From Cyanobacteria bacterium PR.3.49 (GTDB taxonomy: Bacteria; Cyanobacteriota; Vampirovibrionia; Obscuribacterales; Obscuribacteraceae), in contig PNKB01000025.1 of the NCBI GenBank assembly GCA_013997645.1, forward strand, positions 1-41,010: a DNA stretch of 41,010 nucleotides, written 5' to 3'. The position numbers and the translations under genes are program-made. Shown in pieces: positions 18,801-26,252 of this stretch. The notes below the pieces were generated by a model. That model was not told the DNA's origin and did not search any database. It was given only the letters and a program-made list of their open reading frames with translations. Each line of letters starts with the position of its first letter. Position 1 is the stretch's first letter.

Positions 18801-19084
18801 CCTATGGAAAAGTAGTACTGACCGACCTGATAAAGCGCATCTGCCTCCGCATCGCCCTTGCCTTTGCGAGCTTTCTCGAGAATAGAGAGCAGTTGCTTGA
18901 TGCGCTCTTGCTGCTCTATCGAGAGTCCACCAGACTGAGCAGGAAGTTTTGTGATTGCAGGCGCTGGGCTGGGAGCAGCTGCGATTTTCTGGGACGCATA
19001 TGAAAATGAAAGGGTGGCGGCCAAAATAAGAAACGCCATGCCGCGCTTGAGCCGACAAGTGTTGATTAAATTACGATCCAGCAC
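15818..19084 (-). CDS. Secreted TPR-CHAT protein (caspase-like peptidase domain)
   Basis: Large protein (1088 residues from this start) with a signal peptide (AFLILAATLSFSYASQKIAAA), many TPR units from about residue 60 to 600, and a C-terminal CHAT domain. CHAT is a caspase-fold peptidase. The catalytic pair is visible: His941 in LHLATHGLICEERP and Cys987 in VVLSACQTGRGKITGDGV. SRAFIIAGAPSVVVSQWNV is the family core. The start is GTG at 19084, because GAGGAG lies six bases before it. The frame is open to a TTG at 19159, but those extra residues carry no signal. TPRs probably bind a partner or substrate. TPR-CHAT proteins are common in cyanobacteria and relatives, and some work as proteases in defence or regulated death. 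This one, being exported, may act in the periplasm. It diverges from two membrane Ser/Thr kinase genes 148 bases away. Confidence 0.92.
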   Translation of the reverse strand: MLDRNLINTCRLKRGMAFLILAATLSFSYASQKIAAAPSPAPAITKLPAQSGGLSIEQQERIKQLLSILEKARKGKGDAEADALYQVGQYYFSIGDLIEAENYFRQSLSVEDKLHRPEQAVQVRVAVAHTMIAQKRSPEALALYRQALDIAGKNKNSEQAASVLDNLASCMLISGDFDQAEKLLGESMQTASSPVIKANALINLAAVAAARRNNKLAIERADQAIELVRNSEDVRTLGLAFKQKGRALANMDDYSSAIAAYQQAAKNFESEAESLLEAQVLLSMGQLHLAQRKPADAKELLNKAMEIARSEKNEGLQIECMIALGAAQADTANFSVARSLHSDAAKLAQAVGKKRLEYLAASEEGFDLLLEGKAEKALDKFLEAESLIQKVEGASAGEKAGILRDLGLCYRSLGQMDAAIKYYSEAASVFQDAKDIEGQALLTNSVAVVHLDMGKKQEFEKEFAAARELAGQSKNLSVIACLAFNAAQFDYMAQKFDVAFKSYGQAIEAAQAAREEKTECMALCGLGFTQLALKDTEGARQSFLKAESIAERLGSFEARWDVALGLAKTYRELGQSANAEEQLNKAISFVEKERVYLSRDTFKTFSLDLRQECYLELIDLYASAGKAGLALELAEKSRARAFLDLLAGRVSRSSSDTVAVVLDGQDLKKTAAAPQQLIAMAEPKGFSSLRGIEITPKARSLVESSAYSPINAAPPSLDEIVSLVKRRKSHIVEYCMLKDKLLIWVVSPDGEIRLAPPVVISAVDLKKKIRSAHDSIAQAAKLPKDMNAQDKARETLLKDLYQLLVSPAENLLPQSADAVVTFIPHGPLFSVPFSALMSAQGKYLIEEKTISYLPAIGVLRATEKIASEADRESDNTLLAFGNPITKVIAFLGTLPFAEKEVKKIAALFAEGKSKLEVGAQATKSAYRELASKYSVLHLATHGLICEERPMDSALVLAPDGGDDGLLTVKDILSMPPLKAKMVVLSACQTGRGKITGDGVVGLSRAFIIAGAPSVVVSQWNVDDVMTEYQMGEFYKAFLSGKSKVAALREAQVKTIGFMDKLLAPSSGQAAFRPNPRLWAAFQLIGETN

Positions 19085-19232
19085 GCAGATCTCCTCATGC
19101 TTGCCATTCTCAGCCCCTCGCACTTCTCGATAAGCTGTCAGGCGGGCGTAAGTAGGCAATTATGCACAGATGCAATCGATCTTGCATTAGCGCTTTCTGG
19201 GCTGGCTGGAAGGTGCAGCAAAGCGCGGACGA

Positions 19233-20696
19233 ATGATACAAGATAACAAAGGGAACATTGTTTTACGACGTTTGAGAGCGATACACATGTCGGAAGCAGA
19301 AGTAAATATCCGCTACAGGACGCACCCGGTGATGCTTCTCAATCGTTCGCTCTTTCTTCTTTTGCCGCTTTCGGGTGTTTTTCTGCTCTGGTCTTCAATT
19401 GTGCTTGTTACTGCGGTGTTCAGCGGTTACTTGCAATATGGACCGACCTCTCTTCTCATCATGTGCGAACTTTTGATTTTCGCCGCTCTCATATCACTGA
19501 CTCTGCTTTCGGCCGATAGCAGTGTTTTCCTGACACGCGAAGGCATCTCGCTGCCGTTTTTTCTTCTACCCCGAATCGGATTTCGCTCGGAAAGGCAGTG
19601 GGGAGATCTGCAATACGTAACCTTCAAGGGCAAAGACAAAGGCGGTGTGCTGCGGCTGTTTTTCAAAGACGGCAAACGTGTTGAATTCGATTCGCGCTTT
19701 TTTAAAGCCAAAGACCTGGAGCAAATGATAGTAGCCATTGATGTTTGGGGCGGAGGCAGCGACAGCTTTCCGGCCTTACTGGAGGCGCGAGCCCATTTAA
19801 GCGGCAACATTCTCGAGACCGAAAAAGGCCGTTCTTATACACAGATGTGGGAAGAGGAGCTGTCGGCGCGCTTCGGTGCCACTAATTTCATCCCCCTGGA
19901 GCCGGGGCACAAATTGCAAGAAGGATTTTTGACCCTGGAGAGACAACTGGCGTTCGGTGGACTCTCGGCTATTTACCTGGTTAGAGACAGACAAGGCAAA
20001 AATCTGGTGCTCAAGGAGGCGGTAATTCCAAAAGAAGCAGATCAGGAATTGCAAAAACAATCGATCGCCATGCTTGAGCGTGAAGCTCGCTATTTAAGCG
20101 CCTTGAATCATCCGGGGCTGGCCAAAGTCTATGACTATTTCGTTGAAGACACTCGACATTATTTGCTCATGGAGTACATCAAAGGAACGGATCTAAGACG
20201 TTATGTCAAAGAAAACGGGCCGATTTCGGCAAAAGAAGCGATTGACTGGTGCTGTCAGATTGCCGACATACTCGCCTATCTGCATGAACAGGAACCGCCC
20301 ATAGTGCATCGCGACATCTCGGCTGACAATATTATTTTGCGCGAAGATGAAGCGGGCGGACAGAGTCTGGCCATCATCGATTTCGGGGCCGCCAATACAT
20401 TTTTGGGCACAGCCACTTGCACATTGATTGGCAAACAAGCCTACATACCACCCGAACAGTTACGCGGCAAAGCAACTGTGAAAAGCGATCTCTATTCTCT
20501 GGGATGCACCATGTACTTTCTCCTCACCGGCATGGACCCTGAGCCCATCAGTGTTTCCGATCCATCAACGAGCAAACCGGAGACACCAGAATATCTCAGC
20601 GATCTGATAGTATCGCTTACACAAATGGAGCAAGAGAAAAGGCCAGACTCGGCGCGCACAGTGGCGACGACCCTTTGCGATTGGAAAGAAAAATAA
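19233..20696 (+). CDS. Membrane Ser/Thr protein kinase with N-terminal two-helix module
   Basis: Eukaryote-like Ser/Thr kinase of 487 residues. Two membrane helices lie at about 38-62 and 74-92. A small beta-rich, PH-like segment follows at about 95-172 (LQYVTFKGKDKGGVLRLFF). The kinase domain runs from about 233 to the end: loop LAFGGLSAIYLV, ATP-binding Lys261 in LVLKEA, catalytic loop HRDISADN (359-366), DFG at 383-385 and PPEQ. The usual Lys of HRDxKxxN is Ser here. Kinase at the C-terminal end after the membrane part is the reverse of the PknB layout. ATG at 19233 or 19287 (GAGAG upstream) may be the start. The stop TAA overlaps the next ATG by one base (TAATG), so it is translationally coupled to the following paralogous kinase. 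It diverges from the CHAT gene. Confidence 0.88.
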   Translation: MIQDNKGNIVLRRLRAIHMSEAEVNIRYRTHPVMLLNRSLFLLLPLSGVFLLWSSIVLVTAVFSGYLQYGPTSLLIMCELLIFAALISLTLLSADSSVFLTREGISLPFFLLPRIGFRSERQWGDLQYVTFKGKDKGGVLRLFFKDGKRVEFDSRFFKAKDLEQMIVAIDVWGGGSDSFPALLEARAHLSGNILETEKGRSYTQMWEEELSARFGATNFIPLEPGHKLQEGFLTLERQLAFGGLSAIYLVRDRQGKNLVLKEAVIPKEADQELQKQSIAMLEREARYLSALNHPGLAKVYDYFVEDTRHYLLMEYIKGTDLRRYVKENGPISAKEAIDWCCQIADILAYLHEQEPPIVHRDISADNIILREDEAGGQSLAIIDFGAANTFLGTATCTLIGKQAYIPPEQLRGKATVKSDLYSLGCTMYFLLTGMDPEPISVSDPSTSKPETPEYLSDLIVSLTQMEQEKRPDSARTVATTLCDWKEK

Positions 20697-22345
20697 TGGA
20701 GAAAAGACCTGATTATTTTTCAAAAGGAGTTGCCGGCCCAGAATCGTACGCCAATTTCAAACCGCGAAAGTACCAAGCCGAGTATTTGGATTATTGCCCG
20801 AATGCTGAAGTTTCTATTTGGTTCAGACTTTTGGACAATTGGCTGCCGACATTCTTCATAGTCTGCGGTTTGATTTTCTTGATTGGCATTCCCACAAATA
20901 CTCTGCACCCGGCTTTGATCTTTTTGGCAAAAACACTTCTGGTGCCACTCAAACCATATTTGAACATGCAACAATCGAGCGGAGTCAACGGCATTTTGCA
21001 AGCGCTATCGACAATTTCGCAGCCACTATTCATTTTATTGGGATTGTGGTTTGCAAAGCTTACACTCGAGCATAAAGCCAATCCCAACATCATTTTTATG
21101 GGCAACTCCGGTATTGAAGTAATGCTCAAGCGAGAAACGCTTTCATCGGAAGTCGGCACCCAATGGATATCGCGCAAATTTGTCGCCTGGGATGATATCA
21201 ACAAAGTGGAGCTTGTCCGTCCCAAGAAAAAACGCTCCAATCTGGATTATCTGGTCGTCATCCATTCAAACCAGAGCAAACCGCTGCGCATCAGATACGG
21301 AGACATTCTTACACCCTGGCATAGATTGAAATTCATCGAGTTTTTGAACAGAAATTTGCCGCATGACGTGTCTTGCGAAGAATTGAAAGACGTATTCGGA
21401 TCACCGACGGTGCGCCAGAGTTACACGGAAATTTGGCTTCGCGAATTGGCCGCTGCGCCCAAGCGCGACAAGTTGACGCCGCTTACTTACGGCACCGTTC
21501 TGCAAGACGGAGCCTATACGATTCAAGAAAAACTGGGAATGGGCGGACAGGGCACCGTTTATCTGGCGCGTTCTGAAAGACTGCCGGCCGACTCCAATTT
21601 GGTGGCACTGAAAGAATTCATGTTACCAGTGTTTCCCGATCCAAAAGTAAGAATGCGCGCGGCCGAGCGGTTTCAAGTAGAGGCAGAGATGCTGTCACGA
21701 TTGGAACATCCGCAAATCGTCAAATTTTATGACCTCTTCATCGAAGATCACCGAGCCTATCTGGTCATGGAACGCGCACAGGGTGAAAATCTAAAGACGC
21801 TTGTTCAAAAGGAAGGACCGCGCACGGAGCAAGAAGTGGCCCGTCTCAGTTGGCAAATGTGCGGTCTTCTCGAATTTTTGCATAATAACGATCCGCCCGT
21901 TACCCATCGTGACTTTACTCCTGATAATTTGATTTTGAGCAGTGAAGGCATGCTCAAATTGATTGATTTTTCCGTGGCGCGCCAGGTGGAAACTACCGTC
22001 ACCGGCTCGGTTGTGGGCAAACCAAATTACATGGCGCCGGAACAGTTTCGCGGCAAACCCATACCTCAAAGCGACATTTATTCCCTTGGTGCAACAATGT
22101 TTTTTCTTTTGACCGGTGAGGAACCGGAAGCGATCCAGACATCTTGCCCCGGGAAGTCATTTACTCAGGCGATCAATGAAATCGTCTCCAAAGCAACCGC
22201 GGTCGATCCCAAAGATCGCTTTACAAGCGCCTGCGAATTAGCCTCCGTCTTGGAAAGCTTCCTCGCCGAGCGCCCATATGAATCAAAAGAACTTGACGGC
22301 GAAATTCTCAAAACGCCGAAAGAAGCCCACCTGGAACAAGGTTAG
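20696..22345 (+). CDS. Membrane Ser/Thr protein kinase, paralog of the preceding one
   Basis: 549-residue kinase with the same plan as its neighbour. Hydrophobic helices lie near 50-66, 72-84 and 104-121, then a PH-like beta segment (about 132-220), then a C-terminal kinase. Gly loop LGMGGQGTVYLA, Lys306 in VALKEF, catalytic loop HRDFTPDN (404-411), DFS at 424-426 and APEQ at 447-450. Two canonical residues differ: Thr replaces Lys in the catalytic loop, and Ser replaces Gly in DFG. The metal-binding Asp and Asn remain, so activity is possible. The start is the ATG at 20696 that shares a base with the previous stop, with GGAAAG upstream. The frame itself opens earlier at 20675. The tail after the kinase is short and acidic. 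Convergent with the ABC-F gene. Confidence 0.9.
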   Translation: MEKRPDYFSKGVAGPESYANFKPRKYQAEYLDYCPNAEVSIWFRLLDNWLPTFFIVCGLIFLIGIPTNTLHPALIFLAKTLLVPLKPYLNMQQSSGVNGILQALSTISQPLFILLGLWFAKLTLEHKANPNIIFMGNSGIEVMLKRETLSSEVGTQWISRKFVAWDDINKVELVRPKKKRSNLDYLVVIHSNQSKPLRIRYGDILTPWHRLKFIEFLNRNLPHDVSCEELKDVFGSPTVRQSYTEIWLRELAAAPKRDKLTPLTYGTVLQDGAYTIQEKLGMGGQGTVYLARSERLPADSNLVALKEFMLPVFPDPKVRMRAAERFQVEAEMLSRLEHPQIVKFYDLFIEDHRAYLVMERAQGENLKTLVQKEGPRTEQEVARLSWQMCGLLEFLHNNDPPVTHRDFTPDNLILSSEGMLKLIDFSVARQVETTVTGSVVGKPNYMAPEQFRGKPIPQSDIYSLGATMFFLLTGEEPEAIQTSCPGKSFTQAINEIVSKATAVDPKDRFTSACELASVLESFLAERPYESKELDGEILKTPKEAHLEQG

Positions 22346-22350
22346 AGAGC

Positions 22351-22369
22351 TTGAAATCTCTGATTTCAA
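22351..22369 (+). terminator. Inverted repeat after kinase pair
   Basis: TTGAAATC and GATTTCAA form a perfect 8-bp stem with a 3-base loop, starting five bases after the stop of the second kinase. A second palindrome, CCGTTAACGG, follows at 22377-22386. Neither has a U tract, and the stem is A+T rich, so termination would be weak. The position between convergent genes supports a 3' boundary role. Confidence 0.4.
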
Positions 22370-22429
22370 ATCTAAGCCGTTAACGGTTTAAATTCAAAGT
22401 TCGAATATGTGGTTGCTGCTGCCGAAAGG

Positions 22430-24037
22430 TCAGCTTCTTGAAATCCGGCTGTACTCTTTAAATCTATGCGTTTCCAGATACTCAGGATAAGTGCCGCCGT
22501 AATCAACTATTCCTTGAGGAGTAAAAGACAGAACTCTTGTGGCGACATCGGAAATCAAGTCTCTGTCGTGAGAAACGACGAACACTGTTCCTGGGAATAC
22601 CGAAAGCCCCTCCCCAAGTGCATTAACAGCTTCCAGATCGAGGTGATTTGTAGGCTCGTCAAAGACAAGAATGGGATTTTTTTGCATCATCATCCGCGCC
22701 ATCAAAAGACGCGCAGCCTCTCCGCCTGAAAGAGCTTCCGTTGCCTTTTTAGACTCATCGCCGGAAAAAAGCATGCGCCCCAGGACGCTGCGCACGAACT
22801 GATGCCCCTCGTCGGTCATGTACTGCATCAACCAGTCAAAAGCAGTGGTTCCGGCCGAAATATCCTGGTGATAATCCTGTGGATAATAGCTCCAGGAGGC
22901 ATTATCGCCCCATTTGATCGTGCCTTTGTCAGGCTCCAGATCTCCGATTAAGCAACGCAACAGCGTTGTTTTTCCGACACCATTGCTGCCGATTATGGCG
23001 ATTTTGTCACCACGATATACATCTAAGCGAAAATCTTTGAAGAGTACATTGCCGTCGAATCCTTTTGTCAGCCCTTCTACGCGAAGAATTTCACGACCGA
23101 GCGGCTTTTCCTGTTCGAAGCGTATATAAGGCCTCTGAATATTCGATTTTTTCAGTTCTTGCGGAGCCAAACGCGCAATTTCTTTCTTTCGAGATTGCAC
23201 CTGACTGGATCGTTGTCCGGCAGCGAATCGGGCCACGAATTCCTGCAATTGGGCAATTTTCTTTGCCTTCTCTTTGTTATCGGCTTCAATAGATTGGCGA
23301 GCCTGCATTTTGTGCTCGACCATATCGTCGTAATTGCCCGGATAAACGATAATCGTGTCGTAATCGATATCGGCAATATGAGTACAGACAGAATTGAGAA
23401 AATGTCGATCGTGAGATATGACTATCAGAACGCCTTCATAATCGCAGAGGAATTCCTCCAACCAGTGAATCGACTCAAGATCCAGGTGGTTTGTGGGTTC
23501 ATCAAGAAGTAAAGCTTGCGGTCCGGCAAAAAGAGCCTGAGCCAGCAACACCCGAAATTTATAATCGGTGGCAAGCGTGCTCATCAGATTCTCGTGTTGA
23601 TCATCCGGAATGCCGATACCACGCAAAATCTCTCCTGCCTCAAATTCTGCAGTGTAGCCATTCTCATCAGCAATAATCGATTCAATATCGCCGAGCCTGA
23701 GCATCTGCGCTTCTGAAAGTTCGCTCAGCAAGCATAGTTCTTCACGCTCTTTGAAGGCGTTCCACAACACTTCATTGCCCATGACGACAGTATCGACAAT
23801 GCGCTCGTTGTCGTAAGCGAACTGGTCTTGTTTGAGAACGCCCACGCGAGCGGGACGCCCAACAGTGCCGTTATTGGTCGGCTCGACCTCGCCGGTCAAG
23901 ATCTTCATAAATGTAGATTTGCCGGCGCCGTTTGGTCCGGTCAGTCCGTAGCGATAACCCGGGCTGAATTTGACCGATACATTATCGAAAAGTGTTCGAG
24001 AACCGAATCCTTTGGTAACTTCGTTGACTGTAATCAT
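22430..24037 (-). CDS. ybiT: ABC-F family ATPase, YbiT-type
   Basis: Soluble tandem-ATPase protein of the ABC-F class, which bind the ribosome E site and modulate translation. Two nucleotide-binding domains are present: Walker A GPNGAGKST near 34-42, Walker B LLLDEPTNHLD, then a second GSNGVGKTT, LSGGEAARLLMARMM and VFDEPTNHLD. The first signature region reads YKFRVLLAQALF instead of LSGGQ, as I recall for YbiT. LTKGFDGNVLFKDF and FIRFEQ-like linker residues also match YbiT. The start at 24037 follows GGAAA and gives 535 residues. The open frame reaches 24178, but the extra 47 residues are not family-like. It belongs to no operon here. YbiT has no proven antibiotic resistance role in most species, so resistance is not claimed. 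Confidence 0.93.
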   Translation of the reverse strand: MITVNEVTKGFGSRTLFDNVSVKFSPGYRYGLTGPNGAGKSTFMKILTGEVEPTNNGTVGRPARVGVLKQDQFAYDNERIVDTVVMGNEVLWNAFKEREELCLLSELSEAQMLRLGDIESIIADENGYTAEFEAGEILRGIGIPDDQHENLMSTLATDYKFRVLLAQALFAGPQALLLDEPTNHLDLESIHWLEEFLCDYEGVLIVISHDRHFLNSVCTHIADIDYDTIIVYPGNYDDMVEHKMQARQSIEADNKEKAKKIAQLQEFVARFAAGQRSSQVQSRKKEIARLAPQELKKSNIQRPYIRFEQEKPLGREILRVEGLTKGFDGNVLFKDFRLDVYRGDKIAIIGSNGVGKTTLLRCLIGDLEPDKGTIKWGDNASWSYYPQDYHQDISAGTTAFDWLMQYMTDEGHQFVRSVLGRMLFSGDESKKATEALSGGEAARLLMARMMMQKNPILVFDEPTNHLDLEAVNALGEGLSVFPGTVFVVSHDRDLISDVATRVLSFTPQGIVDYGGTYPEYLETHRFKEYSRISRS

Positions 24038-24103
24038 TAGGGGTTTCCAAATTTCAAAAAAGAATGACGGCAGCCTGCAGCTAGAACTAGCAGCCGGTCC
24101 TGA

Positions 24104-24121
24104 GGGCGGATTATACCGCCC
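24104..24121 (-). promoter_or_regulatory. Hairpin enclosing a -10 element upstream of ybiT
   Basis: GGGCGG/CCGCCC form a perfect 6-bp stem whose 6-base loop reads TATAAT on the minus strand (24110-24115), 73 bases before the ybiT start. TTGAAA lies 20 bases upstream, a wider spacing than the usual 17. It may be a promoter, an operator, or both. Confidence 0.4.
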
Positions 24122-24296
24122 CCTATAACAATCCTTTTCAATCCCCCGCATTATCTTTACGCGCCGCTTTGCAAACATTGCCAGATGTGAGTTTCCTCAC
24201 AAATCAACAGGCGATCGCCAATCACGATCACCTGCTGACCTGGGGTTCGGGACGACGGCTATCAAGCCTGGTTGAATGCCGCTGGAGGGTCCCTTT

Positions 24297-24461
24297 ATGA
24301 AGTCAGAAAAATCGGAATATTCAAGTGACGTCAGATGCCTCTGTCATTTTTGGATAACCGCTCTGCAACGCAACTATTTTCGAATGAGGTTTTTCTTTCA
24401 CTTCTTCTTGATGCCTGGCAAATTCTCCATAAGCCGCAAAGCCCTCTATGCCTATGAATAG
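24297..24461 (+). CDS. Possible small ORF (54 residues) with strong SD
   Basis: ATG at 24297 is preceded by GGAGG with an 8-base spacer, one of the best start signals in the window. An earlier ATG at 24276 is in frame but lacks such an SD. The product starts polar (MKSEKSEYSSDV), then becomes aromatic and basic (RMRFFFHFFLMPGKFSISRK). It is not recognised. It could be a leader peptide for the KdpD-like gene 280 bases downstream, a small membrane-associated protein, or chance. Codon use cannot settle it at this length. Confidence 0.3.
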   Translation: MKSEKSEYSSDVRCLCHFWITALQRNYFRMRFFFHFFLMPGKFSISRKALYAYE

Positions 24462-24476
24462 CCAACACTAATTTTT

Positions 24477-24514
24477 GAAGAACGAAAATTGCTGTCAATT
24501 CTTTGAAGTTCTTC
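24477..24514 (+). other. Stem-loop in leader of the KdpD-like gene
   Basis: Outer arms GAAGAAC (24477-24483) and GTTCTTC (24508-24514) are perfect. Nested inside are AATTG and CAATT around a CTGT loop. It starts 15 bases after the small ORF stop. No T run follows (a C run does), so a leader structure fits better than a terminator. Confidence 0.35.
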
Positions 24515-24740
24515 GTCCCCCCCGGAGTTGGTCGGAAACATTTTCAGAATGCTCCCAACCAGCCCAGGGACCGAGTGCGCCACTTGCAGTTGACTGCCAG
24601 TGGTTTTTTGCAAAACTTGAGCCGCGCAGTTTAATCACTACTTTGAAATTTGCTCCGCCGTGCACGCCGTGTTAACCTGAACGAGCCTGCAGTGAACTCA
24701 ACGACGACACGATAAGAGTTACACAGGGACATTCAAGCTG

Positions 24741-26252
24741 GTGTCAAAGATGGCCACTGACCTATCAAGCTTCCGTCAAGATTCCGATTCAAATACAAAG
24801 CCTGCCAGCCTTGCCGGCAACGTCTGGCAGAGTGAACCATGGGCATCACTTCTGTCAGTGGCCGGCATCGGTCTGATGAGCTGCCTTATCTCTCTTTCTC
24901 ACGTATCGACACGATTGGTAAATGTGTCGTTGCTCTATCTTCTTGTAGTAGTTTTGTGCGGTGCATATTTAGGACGTGTACCGGCGCTGATTTCATCAAT
25001 CTGCGGATTTATTGCCTTCAATCTATGCCTGGTTCAACCGACTCAACTCGATGCCAGTTCCGAGTGCATAGCGCTGGCAGTGTTTCTCATCACTGCATTA
25101 GTAATCGGACAGTTGACTGCTTTGCTCAAAGCGCGCGCGGAGGAGGCGGAATTGCGGCGTTCGGAAATGGAGATACTGGCAGAAGCAAGCTGGGCAGTGG
25201 CATCAGAACCACAGCAGACAATTGCGCTTAATAAAGTGATGAAGCTTATCAGCAATATAGAACCGGTTGATTCAGTCGTACTTAGACTCATTGACGGCAG
25301 CCAAAATGGCGGTGAAAAGGTGGTTCATTCAATCGGCAACGCTACGCAGCAAAGTGGTCCTCGTCTTTTGCAGACTTTTCCCGTCATGCTGGAAGACAAC
25401 CGTTTGGGCAGTATCGCCCTGACCTTAAAAGCAGAAAGAACTTTGCAATACGAAGAGAATCGATTAGTTGAATCGCTTATAAATCACATCGCTGCTCTTC
25501 TGGAAAGAGAGAGGCTGCTAAAAGCAGAATCAAAAGCGATCGCATTGATCGAAGCCGATGCTTTGAAAACAGCTCTGTTAGCCATGGTGTCTCATGATTT
25601 TCGCAGCCCTCTTACGACGATAAAAGCATCAGTCAGTGCTCTTCTTGAAGACGGAAATCCCTGGGATCCGGCGATGCAAAAAAATCTATTGGAAGCAGCC
25701 GATCAAGAAACTGATCGATTGAACAAACTGGTAGGAAATATTCTCGCCCTTTCAAAATTGGAAGGTGGTGCCTGGAAACCTCGGCGTGAGGCAATACCTG
25801 TGCAAGAGATGAGCAGTTCCGTTTTAAGCACATTCAGTGACGAAGAAAATGAGCGAATCAGATTGTCGCTGCCTGAAAATCCTTCTGATTTGTTCGTTGA
25901 CCCAGTGCAGATGGAGCAAGTTTTGCACAACTTGATCGAGAACGCACTGAAATATTCACAACCTGATCAATTCGTCGACATGGAAGTCAAAAACCTGGGC
26001 ACACAAACGCAATTCGAAATTTCTGACAGAGGCATCGGTCTTCCGCAAGGAGATGAGGCGCAAATTTTTGAGAAGTTTTACCGCGCCGAATCGCTGGTAG
26101 AAAGTAATATTCCAGGGCTTGGCATTGGCCTTGCCGTTTGCAAAGGGTTGGTGGAGGCCAATGGAGGCAGCCTGACAGCGCAACAAAGAGATGGCGGTGG
26201 TGCTGTTTTTCGCATGGTTGTAGCCAATGTGCAAGGGGACAGCAACGAATGA
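24741..26252 (+). CDS. KdpD-like sensor histidine kinase lacking the N-terminal sensory domain
   Basis: 503-residue membrane sensor kinase. Four hydrophobic helices between about residues 33 and 130 match the KdpD transmembrane unit (DUF4118; SLLYLLVVVLCGAYLGRVPALISS). A weak GAF-like region (about 140-255) follows. The HisKA domain has His285 in MVSHDFRSPLT, and HATPase_c has LIENALKYS, DRGIGLP, FEKFYRAES and GLGIGLAVCK. The large N-terminal KdpD and USP domains of E. coli KdpD are missing. The start is GTG at 24741 (AGGGA upstream), and the ATG at 24750 is an alternative. ATGA overlap couples it to the response regulator. No kdpFABC genes are in the window, so potassium control is not established. 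Other signals, such as turgor or second messenger, remain possible. Confidence 0.88.
   Translation: MSKMATDLSSFRQDSDSNTKPASLAGNVWQSEPWASLLSVAGIGLMSCLISLSHVSTRLVNVSLLYLLVVVLCGAYLGRVPALISSICGFIAFNLCLVQPTQLDASSECIALAVFLITALVIGQLTALLKARAEEAELRRSEMEILAEASWAVASEPQQTIALNKVMKLISNIEPVDSVVLRLIDGSQNGGEKVVHSIGNATQQSGPRLLQTFPVMLEDNRLGSIALTLKAERTLQYEENRLVESLINHIAALLERERLLKAESKAIALIEADALKTALLAMVSHDFRSPLTTIKASVSALLEDGNPWDPAMQKNLLEAADQETDRLNKLVGNILALSKLEGGAWKPRREAIPVQEMSSSVLSTFSDEENERIRLSLPENPSDLFVDPVQMEQVLHNLIENALKYSQPDQFVDMEVKNLGTQTQFEISDRGIGLPQGDEAQIFEKFYRAESLVESNIPGLGIGLAVCKGLVEANGGSLTAQQRDGGGAVFRMVVANVQGDSNE

Larger units (their letters stand above)
24038..24740. other. 703-base divergent intergenic region
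   Basis: Separates ybiT (-) from the KdpD-like kinase gene (+) and is unusually long for this window. It holds a candidate promoter and hairpin for ybiT (24104-24121), a possible small ORF with a very good SD (24297-24461), a stem-loop at 24477-24514, and a GGCGATCGCC palindrome at 24210-24219. Otherwise I see no tRNA, no known riboswitch core and no complete gene. I compared it by eye with the ydaO (c-di-AMP) riboswitch because of the Kdp context and found no match. Confidence 0.5.

Noticed and set aside
22430-24037. Antibiotic resistance role for the ABC-F protein
   Set aside because: Sequence features fit the YbiT type, which is not a proven resistance protein; resistance ABC-F subfamilies have a different linker.
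24181-24300. Possible c-di-AMP (ydaO) or guanidine-II riboswitch, because of GGGACGAC and the Kdp context
   Set aside because: The conserved core of neither class can be lined up, and the ACGA segment is not closed by matching GGG/CCC arms.
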